Positions 14,956 through 20,367 of a stretch of DNA of 20,367 nt are shown piece after piece; position 1 is the stretch's first letter, and the number at the start of each line of letters is the position of its first letter. Location of the stretch: assembly GCA_003142495.1 (NCBI GenBank), contig PLMM01000059.1, forward strand, positions 1 to 20,367. The letters run 5' to 3'. Source of the stretch: Gemmatimonadota bacterium (lineage in GTDB: Bacteria > Gemmatimonadota > Gemmatimonadetes > Gemmatimonadales > Gemmatimonadaceae). A program made the position numbers and the translations under genes. Under the pieces are notes generated by a model, which worked only from the letters and a program-made list of their open reading frames with translations, ran no database searches and was not told the DNA's origin.

Positions 14956-15974
14956 GCCAGTCTCGCGATGATGGCGTCCGCAAAGCCGGTGGTCGTCGCG
15001 TTGCCGCCGAGGTCGGAGGTGAGCGACTTGCCCGAGTGAAGAACGTCATTCAGCGCCGTTCGGATTCTCGCGGCGGTGGGCGCATCTCCGACGTGATCGA
15101 GCATCAGACACGCCGCGAGAATCACGGCCCCCGGATTCGCGATCCCCTTCCCCGCGATGTCGGGCGCCGTGCCGTGCACGGCCTCGAAGATCGCGGCCTT
15201 CTCGCCGATGTTCGCGCCCGGCGCCAGCCCCAGCCCGCCAACGAGCCCCGAGATCTCATCGGAGAGGATGTCGCCGAACATGTTCGTCGTCACGATCACG
15301 TCGTACTTCTCGGGGGTGAGCACGAGGTGCATCGCCATCGCGTCGATGATGCGCTCCTCGAAGATGATTCTCCCCTCGTACTCCTTCGCGATCTTGCGCC
15401 CCGACTCGAGGAAGAGGCCCTGCGAGAGCTTGAGGATGTTCGCCTTGTGCACGAGCGTCAGCTTCTTGCGCCCGCGCGTCACCGCATGCTCAAAGGCAAA
15501 ACGAATCACGCGCTCCGCACCCGCGCGCGTGATGATCGCGACGGATTCCGCCGCGGCGTGATCGTCGTTCCCGATTTTGACGTAGTGCTCGACGCCGCTG
15601 TAGAGCCCCTCGGTGTTCTCGCGCACGAGGATGATGTCGACGCCGGTGTAGCGGCCGTTCGGGATCAGTGTGCGCGCGGGGCGGACGTTGGCGAAGAGAT
15701 CGAAGCGCATGCGCAGCGCGACATTCACGCTGCGATAGCCGCTGCCGAGCTGCGTCTCGAGCGGGCCCTTGAGCGCGACGCCCGTGCGCGCGATGGACTC
15801 GAGCGTCGCCACGGGCATCGGGTCGCCGACGGCGTTGAGCGCCGCCATTCCCGCGAGCTGGCGATCCCACTCGATCTTCGCGCCGGATGCCTCTACGATC
15901 TTGACCGTCGCGCCTACGATTTCCGGACCGATCCCATCACCGGGAATCAGCGTGACGGGAATGGCATCACTCAT
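14952..15974 (-). CDS. icd: Isocitrate dehydrogenase, NAD-type
   Basis: This 340-residue beta-decarboxylating dehydrogenase converts isocitrate to 2-oxoglutarate in the TCA cycle. IPGDGIGPEIV (10-20) opens the fold. SVNVALR (82-88), with Ser82, Asn84 and Arg88, plus Arg98 in NVRPAR and Tyr125 in ENTEGLYSGVEHY, match the isocitrate pocket rather than the isopropylmalate one. HGTAPDIAGKG has Asp272-Ile273 where NADP-dependent E. coli enzyme has Lys-Tyr, which points to NAD. The Asp ligands of the Mg site lie in TNMFGDILSDEISGL. The ATG at 15974 overlaps the stop of the secreted-protein gene. The longer open frame to 16280 is a shadow of that gene. A homoisocitrate-type substrate is a less likely alternative. 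Confidence 0.9.
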   Translation of the reverse strand: MSDAIPVTLIPGDGIGPEIVGATVKIVEASGAKIEWDRQLAGMAALNAVGDPMPVATLESIARTGVALKGPLETQLGSGYRSVNVALRMRFDLFANVRPARTLIPNGRYTGVDIILVRENTEGLYSGVEHYVKIGNDDHAAAESVAIITRAGAERVIRFAFEHAVTRGRKKLTLVHKANILKLSQGLFLESGRKIAKEYEGRIIFEERIIDAMAMHLVLTPEKYDVIVTTNMFGDILSDEISGLVGGLGLAPGANIGEKAAIFEAVHGTAPDIAGKGIANPGAVILAACLMLDHVGDAPTAARIRTALNDVLHSGKSLTSDLGGNATTTGFADAIIARLA

Positions 15975-16642
15975 TGGTTCGGGGGTCCAAGTTGGTCTGC
16001 GAGATGGCCGGCGAGACTCGCGGCGAGCGCGGGCCCAAACGACGTCTGTGGATCGCTGGCAATGTCCGCCATGTAAATGATCTTCGCGCGCACCGCGTCG
16101 AAGATCACGAAGCGGAGCACGGCGCACTCCTTCCCGTCGGGAATCGACTCGAAGCGCAACTCGACCGGAAGGAGCACGAGCTGTCCGCCGTCCTGCAGCG
16201 CGACGAGCGTGCGGAGCTGAGACGCGATTGGGTCGGGCACCTGCTCGGGCAGCCGCTTCGGACCCGGATAGCGCAGCCACTGTGCCGCCATCGCGCGCGG
16301 ATCGGGCGCGTACGGCTCGTTGCGCTTGACCATCGCATCAATGGCCGTCGGAAAGACCCACACCTTCTTCACGCCGCGATCGCTGAGCGCGAAGGCGATC
16401 TCGTCGTCGAGCGAGGAGAGATACGCCGTCTGGTCCGTGATCTGGCCAGCCCAGTTGAGCGAGTCGCCCATGCGCAGATAGTGCGTGGGCAGGATCATCA
16501 GGCGACGCGTCGAGAAGGCCGCGAGCACGTGTTGATGCGCGGGCTTCGGTTTGTCATGCGACTGCGCACTCGCGGGAAAGGCGGCGAGCGCGGAAGTCGC
16601 GAACAGGGCGGCGCCGAGTGCGGCGGAAATCTTCACGGACAT
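15971..16642 (-). CDS. Secreted protein of unknown function
   Basis: I do not recognise the family. The product is about 223 residues. A Sec signal peptide (VKISAALGAALFATSALAAF, cleavage near PASAQ) is followed by a mature domain with strands such as RRLMILPTHYLRMGD, DDEIAFALSDRGVKKVWVFP, QLVLLPVELRFESIP and VLRFVIFDAVRAKIIYMADIAS. It reads like a small alpha/beta periplasmic domain with some resemblance to TolB-N/CsgG-like components, though this is only an impression. Adjacent ATGs lie at 16645 and 16642, and a GTG at 16636 starts right at VKISAA. AAGG (complement of 16646-16649) sits immediately upstream, so 16642 or 16636 is more plausible than 16645. It is the first gene of the icd operon. 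Confidence 0.8.
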   Translation of the reverse strand: MSVKISAALGAALFATSALAAFPASAQSHDKPKPAHQHVLAAFSTRRLMILPTHYLRMGDSLNWAGQITDQTAYLSSLDDEIAFALSDRGVKKVWVFPTAIDAMVKRNEPYAPDPRAMAAQWLRYPGPKRLPEQVPDPIASQLRTLVALQDGGQLVLLPVELRFESIPDGKECAVLRFVIFDAVRAKIIYMADIASDPQTSFGPALAASLAGHLADQLGPPNQ

Positions 16643-16645
16643 CAT

Positions 16646-16783
16646 CCTTGAGACGGGAAAGCTATAAGAAGGGCGAGGCGAGTGATACCGATTAAAGACG
16701 CGCGAGCGAGGCCGCTCGGCACTCGATCAATTCGTGGGGAGCATCTGGCCGTTCGCTCTGCCCGTCGTACATATTCGCCCCCC
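16646..16783. promoter_or_regulatory. Divergent promoter region between the icd operon and cstA
   Basis: About 138 bp separate the two divergent genes. On the minus strand, TATAGC (complement of 16661-16666) is a fair -10 placed about 9 nt of leader before the start, with no clear -35. On the plus strand, TACATATT (16768-16775) is an AT-rich -10-like patch very close to the cstA ATG, without a clear -35 or Shine-Dalgarno. An inverted repeat CGAGCG-AGGC-CGCTCG (16703-16708/16713-16718) lies between them and could be an operator. cstA is induced by carbon starvation via CRP in E. coli. No CRP-like site is apparent here. Confidence 0.4.
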
Positions 16784-18856
<2,073 letters not shown>

Positions 18857-18877
18857 ATACAGAGGCGGCCCTGTCTT

Positions 18878-18926
18878 TGCTAATGTGTTCACGAGCTCCA
18901 CAGTGCGGAGCTTCACGATTGGAAGG
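18878..18926 (+). promoter_or_regulatory. Candidate extended -10 promoter, 5' hairpin and Shine-Dalgarno of the epimerase-GT gene
   Basis: TGC-TAATGT (18878-18886) fits an extended -10 (TGnTANNNT), which would start RNA near 18893. From there AGCTCC (18894-18899) and GGAGCT (18907-18912) can form a 6-bp stem with a 7-nt loop at the very 5' end. GGAAGG (18921-18926) lies 5 nt before the ATG at 18932 and is the clearest Shine-Dalgarno in the window. No good -35 is seen. Confidence 0.4.
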
Positions 18927-18931
18927 CTCTC

Positions 18932-20367
18932 ATGAATCGAGGCAGCATGGACCGCATTCTGGTCACCGGCGGAACCAGCTTTTCCGGTCTGCATCTCGTC
19001 CGAAGTCTCGTGCGCGATGGACACGCGGTCCGCGTCATGACGCGATCGCTCGAGCGCGCCCGCGCGCTGCTCCCCGCTGAGACTGAGATTTTCGAGGGAG
19101 AGGTAACCGAGCGCCTCGACGTGATGCGCGCGATGGAGGGACGCGAGGTCGTCTACCATCTCGCGGACAGCTCCGGCGCCGGCCACATCACCGATGCTCG
19201 CGATCACTGGCGCATCAACGTGCAGGGAACGCGGCTCGTCATGCAGGCGGCGATGGAGGTCGGCGTACGGCGCATCGTGCATTGCGGCACCGCGCGCGTG
19301 CACGGCGACACCGGGCCCGGCGCCGCGAACGAGGAGTCCGCCTTTCGCCCCACCAACGCGTACGAGCTCACGAAGATGCAGGCGGAGCGTCTGGCGCTGC
19401 TCTTCGTGCACGAGTGCGACCTTCCGGTGGTCGTCGCGCGCCCCACGTGGACCTACGGTGCCGACGATCGCCGCTTCCGCCGCATGATGGCCTCGGTGCG
19501 TCGCGGACACGTCGTCATCCCGGGCACGCGCACGGCTCGCGTGCACCCGATCCACGTCGAGGATCTCGTTCGCGGACTCAAGCTGCTTGCCACCAAGAGC
19601 GCGGCGATCGGAGAGTCCTTCATCCTGGGCGGCCCCGAGCATCTCTCGCTCGATGAGCTCATCACGGTGCTCGCGCGCGCGGTGGGCGTGAAGCGGCCGC
19701 AGGTGCACATCCCCGAGCTGTCGACGCGAGCACTCGTGTGGGCATCGGAGCGCTTCGGCACCTTCGGCGGCGCGATGCGCGGCCGCCTCGAGTTTTTCAC
19801 GAAGAGCCATGTGTTCGACATCGGGAAGGCGTCGCGCGTGCTCGGTTTCACGCCGAAGGTCGCGGTGTTCGATGGCGTCGGCCGGACGGTGCTCTGGGAG
19901 GAGCGCGTCGCGCTCGTGTCGCGCGAGAAGAGCATTGCGCGCCGTCGCACCGCAGACGTCGCTGCGCGACCGTCTGGCGAGCTCCGGCGCCGTTACGGGC
20001 TCAGCGATGATGCATTGATCGTCGGCGCCGTCTCTCGATTCTTTCCGCTGTCGGGAACGCGTCATCTGCTCGACGCCTTCCCGCGCGTGCACGCCGCGGT
20101 GCCGTCGGCCCGCCTGCTCGTGGTGGGCGAGGGCGCCGCGCGCGACATGCTCGAGGCGCAGGCGCTTCGCCTCGGGATCTCGCCCTTCGTGATCTTCGCC
20201 GGCATGCGCGAGGACCTTCCCGCGCATCTCCGGCTCTGCGACGTTGCCGTGGTCGCGTCCACCGACGACGGGCTCTCGCTCGCCGCGATGGAGGCACTCA
20301 GCGCCGGCGTTCCACTCGTCGCCACGCGCGCGAGTGGGCAGTCGTCGATCGTGCGCGATGGCGAGAA
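18932..20367 (+). CDS. NAD-dependent epimerase/dehydratase fused to a GT4-type glycosyltransferase C-terminal domain (3' end outside window)
   Basis: The frame is open for 478 codons to the window edge. Residues 6-325 form an extended SDR epimerase/dehydratase: ILVTGGTSFSG (nucleotide loop, middle Gly replaced by Ser), Thr120 in CGTARVHG, catalytic Tyr144 and Lys148 in YELTK, and VHPIHVEDLVRGL. Such enzymes act on nucleotide sugars. After a short basic linker, residues about 347 onward read as the nucleotide-sugar-binding Rossmann domain of a GT4 glycosyltransferase: ELRRRYGLSDDALIVGAVSR, HLLDAFPRVHAAVPSARLLVVGEG, VIFAGMREDLPAHL, and DDGLSLAAMEALSAGVPLVAT, a variant of the E-x7-E motif. The usual GT4 N-terminal domain is missing and the family Lys in the first loop is Ser (FPLSG). 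GGAAGG 5 nt upstream supports the ATG at 18932. Confidence 0.85.
   Translation, partial: MNRGSMDRILVTGGTSFSGLHLVRSLVRDGHAVRVMTRSLERARALLPAETEIFEGEVTERLDVMRAMEGREVVYHLADSSGAGHITDARDHWRINVQGTRLVMQAAMEVGVRRIVHCGTARVHGDTGPGAANEESAFRPTNAYELTKMQAERLALLFVHECDLPVVVARPTWTYGADDRRFRRMMASVRRGHVVIPGTRTARVHPIHVEDLVRGLKLLATKSAAIGESFILGGPEHLSLDELITVLARAVGVKRPQVHIPELSTRALVWASERFGTFGGAMRGRLEFFTKSHVFDIGKASRVLGFTPKVAVFDGVGRTVLWEERVALVSREKSIARRRTADVAARPSGELRRRYGLSDDALIVGAVSRFFPLSGTRHLLDAFPRVHAAVPSARLLVVGEGAARDMLEAQALRLGISPFVIFAGMREDLPAHLRLCDVAVVASTDDGLSLAAMEALSAGVPLVATRASGQSSIVRDGE

Noticed and set aside
14952..15974. 3-isopropylmalate dehydrogenase (leuB) for the beta-decarboxylating dehydrogenase
   Set aside because: SxNxALR and the Arg/Tyr pattern match isocitrate binding rather than the Leu-rich helix of isopropylmalate enzymes.
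15975..16280. N-terminal extension of isocitrate dehydrogenase
   Set aside because: The added 102 residues are Ala/Arg-rich, lie antisense to nothing but inside the secreted-protein gene in another frame, and precede a normal IPGDGIGPE start.
16682..16783. N-terminal extension of CstA to an upstream in-frame start
   Set aside because: The extra 34 residues are Arg-rich and cover the probable promoter; the transporter N-terminus begins at 16784.

Overview
This is a gene-dense, high-GC stretch of bacterial chromosome. It carries no RNA genes, CRISPR arrays, insertion sequences or phage genes that I can see. Signal peptides, an outer-membrane beta-barrel protein and a lipoprotein-like D,D-peptidase point to a diderm. 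Frequent GTG and TTG starts, weak or absent Shine-Dalgarno sequences and the mix of genes (a quinone-reducing Fe-S oxidoreductase next to etfAB, secreted proteins of unknown family) suggest a soil-type bacterium, most likely Gemmatimonadota. That placement is a judgement from gene content, not a database match.

Region 1 (1-8279, plus strand) is a tightly packed run of ten genes. It opens with the 3' part of gpmI (glycolysis). A beta-barrel outer-membrane protein, a BON-domain protein and a diverged PTPS/QueD-like protein follow. Next come fdhD, mobA, mobB, a PBP4-type D,D-carboxypeptidase, moeA and a class I methyltransferase. From fdhD to the methyltransferase every junction overlaps or is only 4 nt long, so this is very probably one operon. 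It is a molybdenum-cofactor maturation locus: MoeA inserts Mo, MobA/MobB make the guanine-dinucleotide form, and FdhD sulfurates the cofactor for formate dehydrogenase-type enzymes. No molybdoenzyme is encoded in the window. fdhD appears to have its own leaderless promoter.

Region 2 (8276-13318, minus strand) converges on region 1 with overlapping stop codons. It is a four-gene operon: a glutaryl-CoA dehydrogenase-like acyl-CoA dehydrogenase, etfB, etfA and a membrane-anchored HdrD-like Fe-S oxidoreductase. Together these form a route from an acyl-CoA through ETF to the quinone pool. A promoter with a -35 and a -10 sits directly against the first ATG.

Region 3 (13373-16642, minus strand) is a second four-gene operon: an unknown secreted protein, an NAD-type isocitrate dehydrogenase, a calcineurin-like phosphoesterase and a SprT-like zinc metalloprotease. 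All three junctions are 4-nt overlaps.

Region 4 (16784-20367, plus strand) is divergent from region 3. It holds cstA (pyruvate/peptide uptake on carbon starvation) and then a gene cut by the window edge that fuses an NAD-dependent epimerase to a GT4-type glycosyltransferase C-terminal domain, without the usual glycosyltransferase N-terminal domain.

The window is mostly core metabolism. The most unusual items are the PTPS-like protein that lacks catalytic residues at the edge of the Moco operon, the perfect 11-bp hairpin around its start codon, the two exactly leaderless promoters, and the epimerase-glycosyltransferase fusion. No stretch over 300 bases lacks a gene; the longest gap is the divergent promoter region of about 140 bp at 16643-16783.
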